From the NCBI GenBank assembly GCA_001949185.1, contig BDGG01000007.1, positions 939,613-976,880 on the forward strand: a stretch of DNA of 37,268 nucleotides. The letters are read 5' to 3'. This DNA is from Ramazzottius varieornatus. Taxonomy: Eukaryota; Tardigrada; Eutardigrada; Parachela; Ramazzottiidae. Position 1 is the first letter of the stretch, and each line of letters begins with the position of its first letter. Both the position numbers and the translations under genes were made by a program. Under the pieces are notes generated by a model. It had not been told where the DNA came from, made no database searches, and saw only the letters and a list, made by a program, of their open reading frames with translations. Positions 12,054 through 22,241 of this stretch are shown here, in pieces.

Positions 12054-14371
12054 ATGGAAGCAGCCATAAGTGCAGTCAACGATGGAATGTCCATAAGGAT
12101 GGCCGCCGAGGTGTATCATATACCTCACAGAACCCTCGGAAACAAAGTGAACGGAGAACATTGAAAGAAGGTCGGACATCCCAATACCTTCACGTTTGAA
12201 GAAGAGTCGGAAATTCTCGTCCGTTGTTCCAAGATTGGGGTTCCCCTCGGCAAACGTACTCTCATTAGAATCGTGAAGGAAATCGCCCTTGCAAAAAGTA
12301 AGGCTTTTTTTTTTATGGGCTCGTACTCGTACGAAGGATAACCTTCGGGTAATTTGTGTCAGCCGGATATTAAACATGAAATGCGCCAACAATCAACTTC
12401 CGAATGGTCACACACCGAGGATACCCTTGTCAATGGTATGCTTTTTTCCAGGCATGAACAGGGCTAAGTTTACCGACCGATGGCACCGGAAGTTCCTTGT
12501 GAGAAATCAGGAAATTTCTCTACGGATACTTGATGCATTGAGCTTCAAGAAGTCAGGAGAATGGACGTTTAGGCGCTGCGAACAATGGATTTCACTCCTG
12601 CAGAAGCTGAGTAACGATGGATTTCTTGATGATGCTGAAGGAATGTGAATTTTGGATGAATTAGGTTGGAGGAGCTCTACGACAGAGTCTACGCGGAGAG
12701 AGGTGTGAAAGAAGCGGTCGGCTAAGTGACCGAAACCGATCGGGAAAATATCACCCTTAAGGCTATGGGGAACGCGGCTGGGAAGATGCTTCGACCGCTG
12801 ATTCTCTACAAGGGGAAGATGCATATTGGATCTCATTTTCGGGACACACCCGACGCTTGCTATGTGGGCACAAATTCATCGGGAGTGATGGATACAGATG
12901 TCTTAACAGAATTCTTGGAGAAAGAATTCCTGACTTCTACGACGTGCACCAACGTATTTGTTGTCTGAAATGCTGGTCTCAACAAACTTCTTCCATTTTG
13001 TATGAGTGGCACCAAGGTTAACCATGTATGTTTTTGATCTCTGACAGAACGTTCAGTTCTACGATGGACATTCGCTCGCCTGAGGCAAGAGAAGGACATC
13101 CGAATGGTTGTTCTTCTTTCGGGACAGACAGCTTTCTTACAGCCGCTAGACAAAGAGGTATTCGGCAGAGTGAAGCTAAATGGCATAAATTACCTTCGGG
13201 AATCCAGGTTGGACACGTCGATTGATGTAAGTAAAGAGGGTCATGTTGCCCGAAACCGAGTTCAATGGAGATCCATGCCATTATATCTCAAACTTTCAGG
13301 TTTCGCGCCGCAACTTTCCCGCGTACATCATGAGGCTTTAGAAACCAGATTTCCCACCGTACTCTTACATTTTAGGTAAGACCGTACCAGCCGGGGTTAC
13401 CCTTGTATTTGGCTTTCTACAATCGAGGACCAGCGAGAACGTAATAGAAAACCAACGTGAGCTCGGCAAACAACTCGCCAGATCGTTTGACTAAGTAGCA
13501 CACGTTTTCGGAAATAATGGGTCGAAACCCGCGCCACTTAAAAAACGGTTCGATCGGTTATGCATTTCGTGTGAAGGTTATCCTACTGAGTTATATTCGT
13601 TTCAGATGGACCTTTGACGAAAGGATTCCGAAAAATCGGAAGTTTTCCGTTTAACGCTGAGCTGCTGAGAGGTACAGTGAATCCGCACTTGGAAGTCGTC
13701 GAAGAAACGGAGCTAGAAAGTGAACAGCGTTTTGCCGACATCCCCAAGATTCTTCGCGAAAAGATTGGTCTGACAGAAGACAGGACTACCAGCTGCCTGT
13801 TGAAAATCAGAAAGATAATGACAGGCGAGTCGGTGGGCTCAGTCGTCGCTTTAAGAACTTGGTCCGGAGTGCTCCTCAGAAGAAACGTCGAGAAAAAGAT
13901 TCCCGTTTGGATGTTTCCAATGGAAGAATCCTTACTGAGAGTACCTACATCAGCACAAAGAAAGCCGCGATAGAAAAGAGTAAAGAGAAAGCCGAAGGTT
14001 TGAGAAACCAAAAGGGAAACATCGAGGAGGTAGAGGAAAGCGCGACAGACAACGAAGATGAAAGCATCAGTAGCCAAGGATACCCTTGTCAAGCTCCACC
14101 GAAGCGACAGAGAAAGACGGCTAAGCAGATGGCTGCGGAGATAGCAAGTGACGTACCCGCATTACAGTCGAACATCGAATCTTCTCTGGAGGTTCCTGAA
14201 GGATACCCTTCGAAGACCAAAGCAAAGCGGGCCACGGCACGAGCTCAGAACACTCCAGCTCCCAGAAAGAAGCCTTCAGCACCGGCTTCAAAAACAAAGG
14301 CCAAGATGCTTCCATTACCAAAAGCTAAACCTCGAGTCTCTGCTGTAAAGTCGAAGGCTAAGAAGACTTAG
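12054..14371 (+). pseudogene. Disrupted pogo/Tigger-type (DDE_1) transposase with intron-like segments
   Basis: Segments in order: a helix-turn-helix of the pipsqueak type at 12054-12160 (SIRMAAEVYHIPHRTLGNK); a second helical DNA-binding segment to about 12300, then, after a gap with good splice signals (GTAAGG near 12299, TTTTTTCCAG near 12452), FTDRWHRKFLVRNQEISLR; then the DDE domain with LDELG near 12650, the NITLKAMGNAAGK region at 12750, YDGHS at 13060 and LQPLDKEVFG at 13140. From about 13610 follows GFRKIGSFPFNAELL and a lysine-rich tail ending at 14371. The three catalytic Asp positions are recognisable, but the frame is broken: TGA at 12162, a stop before LDELG, TAA at 12723, and frameshifts near 12665, 13075 and 13850. 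It cannot encode one protein as written. It may be a dead transposon or a decayed domesticated gene. Terminal repeats were not found. Confidence 0.8.
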
Positions 14372-14578
14372 ATGGCATTTGAACGTTATTCCTTGTGAAG
14401 AGAATTCCACTGCTTAGCCGCCATAAAGTTTCGCCTTTTCGCGAAAGGAAACCGTAAGGACTCGGCAAACAAACTCCACATGATCGTTTTCCCAAGTGGT
14501 GCACGCTACCAGTAACTATTACTAGAAACGTGCGCATGTTGAAACACGACAAGATTGTTTTCCCAAGTGACGCACGCT
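13468..14578. repeat. Dispersed direct repeats around the transposase 3' part
   Basis: A motif of about 26 bp, GATCGTTTTCCCAAGTGGTG and onward to CACGCT, occurs at about 14483 and again (GATTGTTTTCCCAAGTGACG) at 14553. A weaker copy at about 13480 shares also the preceding CTCGGCAAACAA with the copy at 14460. The repeats lie in an intron-like segment and in the 3' flank of the transposase and may be subterminal repeats of the element. Confidence 0.5.
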
Positions 14579-15391
14579 TCTGTCCAATTAAACTGTCACA
14601 ACAACGCATATCTGACACCGGAAGTGGAAATAAAGTGTGTACGCGGTAGGTGTGCATTGGCATCTGCCTTGATTCCTATGGAAAATCAGAACGGCTGAAA
14701 CTTTGCCCTATCTTTCTCGGTCGCCTCATGGCGGTCAACGCGATCAGCTGATTTTGACCGAGCTAGGGTGCCAACATTGCCACCTGCAGAACTTGACTGG
14801 GCGAAGTATTCATGCAAGCGAAGTAAGGCCTCGCTCCTCGTACAGTATGTCCGATGAAACTTGTGATATTTATCAACGGTCCTCGTTGAACGATTTCCGA
14901 AAAGTAATAAATTCCCAGATTAGTTCTGAACCATGCTGAATACCTGGCATCGAATTCCTCGCCGAACATTTTACATGGTTCTTCCGTGTCGATGTATCAT
15001 GGAGCTATGGGTGTATAGATGGACGGTTGCGAAATGACGAAGGACCATAGAATTAGCAAATATGACTTTTGCACCTCACGCCGTGCAGAAGAGCGCTTTG
15101 TTTTTAGACTTGGTTTGCCTTTGATTCATTCAAGCTCTCCAAGTGTGGTTTTTCTCTTTCCACTTTAGAATTTTTGCCCATTCCAGGCTTAGATCTCGTT
15201 TCTGAGTATGGGAGCTGCAACAGGATAAAACTGAGAAAGGTAGAGGACTACCACGCAGGAGAAGCTGCTCAAAGCATCAGCATATGCCTCTCTAAGTATC
15301 TGCAGCTTACCCGTTCTAATATGGCTGTTCTGTCTCAATTATGAATTATGTTGTTCAGCTCGAAGAGCAGCGGCAGTTGGTGGTCCATCAG

Positions 15392-15816
15392 TACGGGCAC
15401 TGATTTGGTCTTGACGTCATAAAAATGACATCACTGAAACGTATAGTGATGACGTTACTCTGCTGTACATTTATAAGCGTACGATCAGCCTAATCAGCTG
15501 ATCGTCGAACTTGGCTGCGGCACGGCCCTGTCACAGGAATTCGAATAGTTGTCTCGCTATGATGAGTGCGATCTCAGATGGAACTCTATTACAGCTTCAA
15601 AGAAGCTAAAAATATGCCTAGCTATACGTAGCTTCCGGTACGTAAGCCGAGGTCGCAAGTTGGCGGCCTGGTGAAACGCCTTTCTGGCTTGCCCAAGCTG
15701 TGCTTGATAGTACTATGGTTAGCAGCTACTCAATCAACGCAGTTTTTCCGTGACGTATCAGTTCTTCTCTGTGACGTCATGGTTCTCTCCTTCTCCAGAC
15801 CAAACCAGTGCCCGTA
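15392..15816. mobile_element. 425-bp inverted-repeat element
   Basis: Terminal repeats of 20 bp, TACGGGCACTGATTTGGTCT at 15392-15411 and its complement at 15797-15816, differ at one position. Both outer ends begin with TA. The interior holds several TGACGT motifs and no coding frame. Non-autonomous DNA transposon by structure. Confidence 0.65.
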
Positions 15817-16290
15817 TTCATCAGGCCCATGTGCTAATCGGACGAGAACAACGGGAGATGTATCTTTATCCACAGGCCACATTACCCCACACGAAAATCT
15901 TCAGCACAGCATTTTTAATGGAGATTAGTATGGGTGTAGTAGATTGACCGATATCTGAGCTACCTTCTGGCCGTTCGGACCTTCCCATAAACCCGTCACC
16001 TGACGAAGATAAGCAGTCAGATATTATTATTTCCTTGTCCGCTCAACGGGACTCACTGGTTGATTGTTTGAGCTGTCTTGATTGTGATTTTCGCCTTGAT
16101 CGTGATTTTCGTGCCAATCTCATGGAAAATTTTGCATCTTTCTTTGGTGCTGGAAGCATTTCTGCTGTGGTATTTTTTTCTGTGGAACAACTGGATCGCT
16201 GAACCCGTCCTGTATGATTAGGGATAGTCGGAGGATGGAGGGCGGGTCGGAAGGAAACGATCGACAGATGACCGCAAGACAGACTTATAA

Positions 16291-16792
16291 TCATGAGGCT
16301 CGGGCCCAATTTTTGGGACATTACTTTTGGTACCAAATGACCCTTTTTCTGCCATGTAATTTGAGAGAATGTTCAGGGGCATCGGATGGTAGCTTTACCG
16401 TACCTCGCCGTGGCTCAAAGTCTCGGAAAACTGTTCGCCTTTTTGTAATGATATTGTAGGAAACTTCAGGGGCGATTAACCTCCAAAACACCCCAGCTTG
16501 AGGGTTTGGTGTCAAAACAATTGTATGTGTAGTCTGGCGCTATGTGACGTCATTCTGATGCCAGAATTTTTTCGGACAAAAATTCGAACCTCTTTGGATC
16601 TTCCTGACGTGGCCGTTTGACCACTGGTCAAAAACCATATCTGAATTCAGATTTGTGTTCCTCGGTGTGTGTTTCATGTTATTACATCAGCAATTACAAA
16701 GAGCCCGTGGGGTGCCAATACTTCAAAACCGTTTCCTGAACAACCGCGATGTTAGTCAAAGTGACAAAAATCGGGCTGCCGAAACCCATATA
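16291..16792 (-). mobile_element. About 500-bp inverted-repeat element, family copy 1 (degenerate)
   Basis: On the minus strand this segment aligns along most of its length with the element at 27890-28392. Shared blocks in the same order include GACTTTGAGCCACGGCGAG followed by TACGGTAAA, a GGGGTTCGAA-like block, TGACGTCA, and the terminal block ATATGGGT..TCGGC..GCCC. The ends are imperfect inverted repeats of each other. The small frames they share reflect nucleotide homology, not a gene. This copy lies in reverse orientation to the other. Confidence 0.75.
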
Positions 16793-17621
16793 GATAATGG
16801 TAAGGCCATGGTTGCCCATGAGGCCATGACGGTGACCGTATCGTATTTTATTGAAATAATTATATCACATCACAGTGCACGGGATTCGGTCGGGCAGAAT
16901 CAACGCGTCGGAATTTCGATATTGCACGGGATAAGCTGGAGAGGGAACCATTCAGACCATGCCACTCGCCGATCACAATATCAACACAAAAGTGCTGAGA
17001 CCCTTGGCACTCTACAAAGTATCGCAAAGCAATGCCAATGACCAACTGCGATACGCAGTTCCATTGATTGCTTAAAATGCGTCGATGGTAGTCTCAGCGA
17101 GACTGCAGGAGAGCTTGAACTTAACTGAATGTCATTCGCCCCAGCTGGTGACGGTAAACGGTGGCACATAAATCACGTGGAGTGACGTCACTATATATGA
17201 TATGTTATGTAGAATATCGCATGACGTATGACATGACCAGAAAAATTCCAAAAAAATCTGGAAAAATTCTGGAAAAGTTTGGGGAAGGTACAGAGCGCTT
17301 CCAATGCATACCGCAATGCCTGACGAGGTATGACTCAGACTGTCCGGAGGATTTTCATGGAGCCAGCCATGCCGCTGCGGCTGCGCAATAGCCCATGTGT
17401 CAAGCAATTGGTGCCCGGGTGTGGTGCCCGTCATGTGACAACCGGCCGGTAGTCGGGTCGGGTCGGTTAACTCGAGCAGTTCGATACCGCCAAAGGAACG
17501 GCTCTATAGGTGCAATTTACGTACACGGTTAACACATGGGTTCAAACCGTTGCGTCAACCTCAACCTTGCCATTCCCAAGCTGTTTTACGTCAGAATTTT
17601 CCAGCGGCATGGCGGTCATGC

Positions 17622-18030
17622 GGCTGGAGAAAATCTCAAAGGTGCGTCGTCCACTGTGCAGTTGAAATAGTGTTACAGCCTGCACAGCGTTACACAAGAC
17701 AACCCGAAAACTGCTCGGTTGTCTGAAAAAACCCTAGATTTCACGTGTGGAAGGTGTAGAACTTTCGGGGAAAAATATTTTCGACATATTTGAGCGTATT
17801 GCGGCGCTGTAACAGCTTCCGTCGGATGCTACGGAAAATACTTTGAACAGGAGTTAGGTCATTTCTTACTTGCATGAGATCCAAATCGACTTCAGTTTAA
17901 GCTTTTCACGCGTGCATTCTGGAGTTTTTTCGACATATCCGAGCAGTTTTTTGGGTTGTCTTGTGAACGTTTTAAAGGTTATAACACTTGTTCTACGGTG
18001 GCTGATGCACCGTTGGGATTTTCTCTAGCT
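17622..18030. mobile_element. Foldback element with arms of about 130 bp
   Basis: The left arm at about 17622-17752 reappears as reverse complement at about 17900-18030. The best block, ACAAGACAACCC then AAACTGCTCGG, and an outer block AGAAAATC with CCACTGT/CCACCGT, lie in the same order in both arms. Identity is perhaps 70 percent, so the element is old. Between the arms about 150 bp is unpaired. No coding capacity. Confidence 0.65.
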
Positions 18031-18331
18031 CCAGGAAGCGGTTGTTGGCATTCACTCCCTGTACTTTGTGCAGAGCTAGGGGTAAGAGTTATCACGTGAG
18101 AGCACTGATTTTCCGACCTGGCGATCGACATGGTCTGGATGGTCCCTCGTGAGCGCAATGTGATATGTGAAAACATCGTATCACAGTATATCGATATTCT
18201 ACTGATACATCAATAAATTGCAAACAAGCAATTAACAAATAGGGTATCAATGCTCCGTTCAGGGTCAAGCAGGCAGCGCACTCTCGTCCGTACTACATAA
18301 TGCACATGCATCCATCTTTACTTCGGCGAAC

Positions 18332-18505
18332 TACAGTGTACCAAAAAATTAACCGTCGGTAATGGGTGTTAGAAGGAGCCAGATGGAAATGGTCAATGAA
18401 ATTTGCGTATGCGGCGAATCAAAACCGTTATTGGTCACAGGATAATTGAGCTCCCGTTTAATTGTCACGCCCATTATCGACGGTTAATTTTTCGGTAAAC
18501 TGTGG
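18332..18505. mobile_element. About 173-bp miniature element with 38-bp inverted repeats
   Basis: Left end CAGTGTACCAAAAAATTAAC and onward to GGGTGT, right end its reverse complement with about five differences in 38 bp. The CAGT start and TA before the left end fit the Tc1/mariner-pogo group; the right-hand TA is not intact. Confidence 0.7.
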
Positions 18506-18630
18506 ACAGTCAGCGGACCCACAGTAAGTGAGTGGCGTCAGACGTTATTGATTAAGCAACGTGCGCACTCGCCTCAATCAACATTTTGTATACTCTTTGG
18601 CTGTTTCTCGATTTGAATAGTTTTCAACCT

Positions 18631-19406
18631 GGTGATAGCTTGATATACTGCCCGCCCAAGCCAACTTGCTACCACTCATTTCTCTAAGGCCAGCTCGGCT
18701 CGATTGGTTTTCCACTTCGAAATCAATTCTCCCCGGTTTAGCATTCTCTTTGCTCTCTCTCGAAGAATTATTATTGGCAAGAAATCTGTTTACGGAAAGT
18801 CGTGATCAACGTTAACCTTGGAGAGGTGCTGAGTGAAAAACGCACCAACCTTTGTCATTTTTGGGTCCGTTTCCGAAATTTTTTTTCCAAGTTCTGCGTT
18901 GGCCTCCCGCGGTACGGTTACCAAACACAATTAATACAAACATTGAACTGAAGCAAACGTGGCTGGAACCGCAAATCAACCGTTCTGGAAAACAGTCAGA
19001 AGTTTTCTCGAAAACGAGTTTTCCCCAGCAAAACGGTCAGATTCGACGGTTTTAAATCGTTTGTCAAATTCGCTTGGACGTTTGCTGGTTCTTCTCGATT
19101 CTTTTCGACTATTAGAATAGTTATGTGTTTATTTACATCAATGTCAGGATAGGAACTCAAGCATGGAATTTCGTAGACTGCGTTCTACCTTTTGGCGGTA
19201 TGTCTTCCCCACCGGCAGTCATAATAGTCGAGTTTTTCAATCAGCTTGTCACCGTAACTGAACGAATCATAGATCAGTCGAAGCAGCTTGAAAATTTGCA
19301 TGGAGAAACGGGAAGCACGAACGGGAATTTAGCATTCTGAATTTATCCTCGTCGAAATGCCAGGTGGTAGCAAGTTGGCTTGGGCGGGGTGTATCAATGT
19401 ATCACC
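18631..19406. mobile_element. 776-bp inverted-repeat element
   Basis: Terminal repeats of about 45 bp include a perfect 23-bp core running from CCGCCCAAGCCAACTTGC to TACCA at 18652-18674, repeated as complement near 19365-19387, and an outer GGTGATA at both ends. The internal 680 bp has no convincing transposase. Longest of the miniature elements in the window. Confidence 0.7.
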
Positions 19407-20446
19407 GCAATATCAGAAAATTACCATCCCGATTCCCAGAAGGCTGTCACAGTTGACCGCTGAGCCAGAATTATCGTAAATAGCTGTAGTTTGGCTGTAA
19501 AGCCATTTCTAAACAAGAACTATCGATATCCTAGAATAACTTCAGCGGACTTGAAAGCCGGAAACCTCCAGCAAAACCACATTTTCAAAGCCCTCTCGAA
19601 ATCTACAGGCGTTTCGGAGTGACTCACAAATAATTGAGGAGCATTTGATTTGATGAGCAAACCTGGTGAAGTGAATTATACGAGAACTGTTGGAAAAGTC
19701 GAGGCAATCTTCAAATCATGCACAGGTACAGGACCGATACATCTGTGTATGATTGGCTGTGGTTGCACAGAAGCTGTACACGCACGACAGGAAATTATGG
19801 GGCCAGTAAAAATCATGGGACCAGGCGGAAAAGACGGCAAAATGGAAATGCAACCGTAGAAAAGGGCTGAAAAGTACATTAGTGTGAATCGGTCGCGTAC
19901 GTACGTGCTTCCGAACCGCCGTAGCGAAAAAGCCAGGTCCCGTAGCGAAAGGCCAGGTGTTTTTTGTTGTTCTTTTTACTTTTGCTGTACCATAATTTCT
20001 CGTCCTGCTTGTACAGGTGTTGTGGCACAGCGGTCAATCTGTGCAATACTTGCTTGATTGCCTGTTGTTGATTGCCAATAGGGCATATCGAAATGTCGAT
20101 ACTTCCTTCATATCGTGGACGAAATCTCAATATTGAAAGATATTTATCACGAAATGTCATATCATCTTTTTATCGTATTTATCCCAGCACTAGCTGTGGT
20201 ACGATGGCGTTTTGCAGGGTCTCTGGGCTTTTTTCCAGCTAAGTGCAGTCCATTCTCCTTTAACACAATTTTCTACGGTATAAGCTAATTCTCGCAGTCG
20301 ATCAAGCCTCACGCGGCTGGATGTCGCCGGTGCAGCCAAACGGAAGGGGTTCGAGCAGGCATCGAGGGTACAGCCGTGCACGGTATCCAGTTCCAATTTC
20401 GTGGTGTGAGTTTGTTTTGTTTACGTTATATCACTACTGGGGCAGT

Positions 20447-21563
20447 ATGACAGATTTGAATAATTTTACTCGTATGTCGAGTAGTAATGACTCCTTCGAT
20501 TTGAGCAATCTCGAAAGTATTTTTCAGTTTCACGAGCAAAACCGGCAGTTGGTTATGGTATACTGTGCATTATCTGCCATCTTCTGCGTTTTCGGGATAT
20601 TTTGTAACACGATTTGCTTGCTGGCCGTTCTTATCCACCCAGCGTTGAAGCATCGTGGTAACATCCTTGTGGGCAATTTACTTTTCCTGCATATTATTCT
20701 ATGTTCAACTGTGTATCCCATGAGCTTTATCTCTGTTTTACTTCGGGGTCTTCGATGGATAGGCTTTCCGCACAACTACATCAGATGGGTCATTTTTTAC
20801 TACCTTTCTGTTCATAGCTTAGTCTGGAGCGAATGTTTACTGTCACTTAACCGGTTTGTCGCGGTTCTCCTTCCTCATCAATACTTCCGCATTGCTACCA
20901 CAAAAGCAGTTTTTTTCACGATCGGTTTGAGTTATGTTGTACCACTCGGGCTGAACATCTATGCGTCCGCTACAGCTATTCCCACGTTCGCGACGGTCCC
21001 ACCCTTTGGAGGATGCTTGTACAATCCGAACGCGGATGCGCTCTTTCGACTGTCACACGGCGTTCTGGGTGTATATTTACCCTTCGCAGTAACCGGCACA
21101 GCTTATTTGACGATTTTCGTCGAGATATTCAGATCGAGGTTAGTTACCGGGCAGAAGTTGACAGCTTCCATGAAGCGAAGAGTCAGCATAGCGCAAATGC
21201 TCTTCGCGGCGTTCGTGTGGTTTTGCCTGACTTACCTCCCTCAGCCCATTTTGACGGCCTCCTTCAAAGATGTTTATCTGCAGCATCCAGTCTCCTACTT
21301 CCTGGTCCGACTGGCCCTATCTTTCGGTGCTAGCATAAACCCTGTAAGTATTACGTACTTCGGCTAAGTTAGCAGTTGCTTCCGGTTTGTTTTTGGACGA
21401 ACCTCCCATCTAATTTGCATGACCTACTTTCCAGCTTATATATGCCGCAATGAACAGGGAATACCGCGACGGGATGCTCTACGTTCTACGATACCGGAAC
21501 AGGCAGATTGCTGCAATGGATGGTTCAGTGGAGTTGGGAAATTTTACGACCCATAGATCGTAA
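20447..21563 (+). CDS. Class A (rhodopsin-like) G-protein-coupled receptor, orphan
   Basis: Two exons, 20447-21343 and 21435-21563, give 341 residues; an upstream in-frame ATG at 20321 would add 42. Donor CCT|GTAAGT and acceptor TTTCCAG join in phase 0 exactly inside the helix-7 signature, producing NP-LIYAAMN (NPxxY). Helix 1 has the conserved Asn (FCNTICLLAV). The end of helix 3 reads LNRFVAVLLP, so NRF replaces the usual DRY. Helix 6 reads FVWFCLTYLP. The N terminus is short and carries Asn-glycosylation sites (NFT, NDS), as expected for a plasma-membrane receptor. The second extracellular loop has a Cys (GGCLY), but I see no Cys at the start of helix 3 to pair with it. The ligand cannot be predicted. 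The gene converges on the minus-strand receptor at 22242. Confidence 0.9.
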
Positions 21564-22241
21564 TGGATTCCGTTCCTTGCTGGTTTCCGGAGCCGAATGA
21601 TGCACCGCATAGATTGACGCCGTCGGTTCTAGTCCGGCGCATAATACAGCGAGACATCTGACAGTTCTATAGCGCAGGTGACAGAACCTGCCGTGGAATA
21701 GTCCGACTATTCAACGAGCCCACCCGCAGACTCGAGACACAGCTCCGCGCACAGGACCCAAACCGCGGGGAAACGTACTGCAATGCTCCATGAATCTCAC
21801 GGACATACGTCACAACACGCGTGTACTAGACGCGTCACCTTACTCGACCACGCTATGCGTACTGTAACGTACCGTAATGCTTATTGAACTTCGCGAACTG
21901 ACGTCACAGGGAGCTCTTACTGCGACGTAATTAGCCAAGTTCAAGAAGCGTTATAGTAATGCGAGAGATTCATGAAGCATTAAAGTACGACTGGAAGGAG
22001 CTTTTCGGAACTTCGCCTTTTCTCTTCGCAAACTCTGCTGATGTCCAGGAGGAATTCTCTCCGCCGATAGATGCATTCGTGGATTAATCAAGACACTGAT
22101 CTGTTCTTAGCGGTAGTATAAACTGTGAAGATATGAAGCGAGAGGCAGAAATTTGCTGGAAAAATTTTTGTGCGAGAAACGTTTTGGGAAATGTTCAAGA
22201 TCATCGTGTTGTAGACAAGGTTATGTCCTTGTTGATTTGGC
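21564..22241. other. Short region between the convergent receptor genes
   Basis: It holds the two 3' flanks and a compact imperfect hairpin at 21871-21958. It was searched for kinase-homology or cyclase exons of the minus-strand receptor and none were recognised; it is also too short for them. A 42-codon plus-strand frame at 21959 has no splice or family support. Confidence 0.55.
21871..21958. repeat. Imperfect inverted repeat, about 38-bp arms
   Basis: CTTATTGAACTTCGCGAACT..ACGTCACAG on the left matches CTTCTTGAACTTGGCTAATT..ACGTCGCAG on the other strand at the right, with a one-base offset and several mismatches. About 10 bases separate the arms. Probably a decayed miniature element. Confidence 0.55.

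Larger units (their letters stand above)
14375..20320. other. Gene-free stretch rich in inverted-repeat elements
   Basis: About 6 kb without a supported gene. At least five inverted-repeat elements occupy 15392-19406 and are listed separately. The leftover segments at 14.6-15.4, 17.0-17.6 and 19.4-20.3 kb contain only short frames without domains. Near 19918 a 20-bp unit starting CCGTAGCGAAA is repeated twice in tandem with small differences. Confidence 0.55.

Noticed and set aside
13859-14371. 170-codon lysine/alanine-rich frame as a histone-like gene
   Set aside because: It continues the C-terminal part of the pogo transposase after a frameshift and has no independent start or promoter signal.
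16655-17041. 128-codon frame similar in translation to a frame at 27841-28041
   Set aside because: The similarity comes from two copies of the same non-coding inverted-repeat element, not from a protein family.
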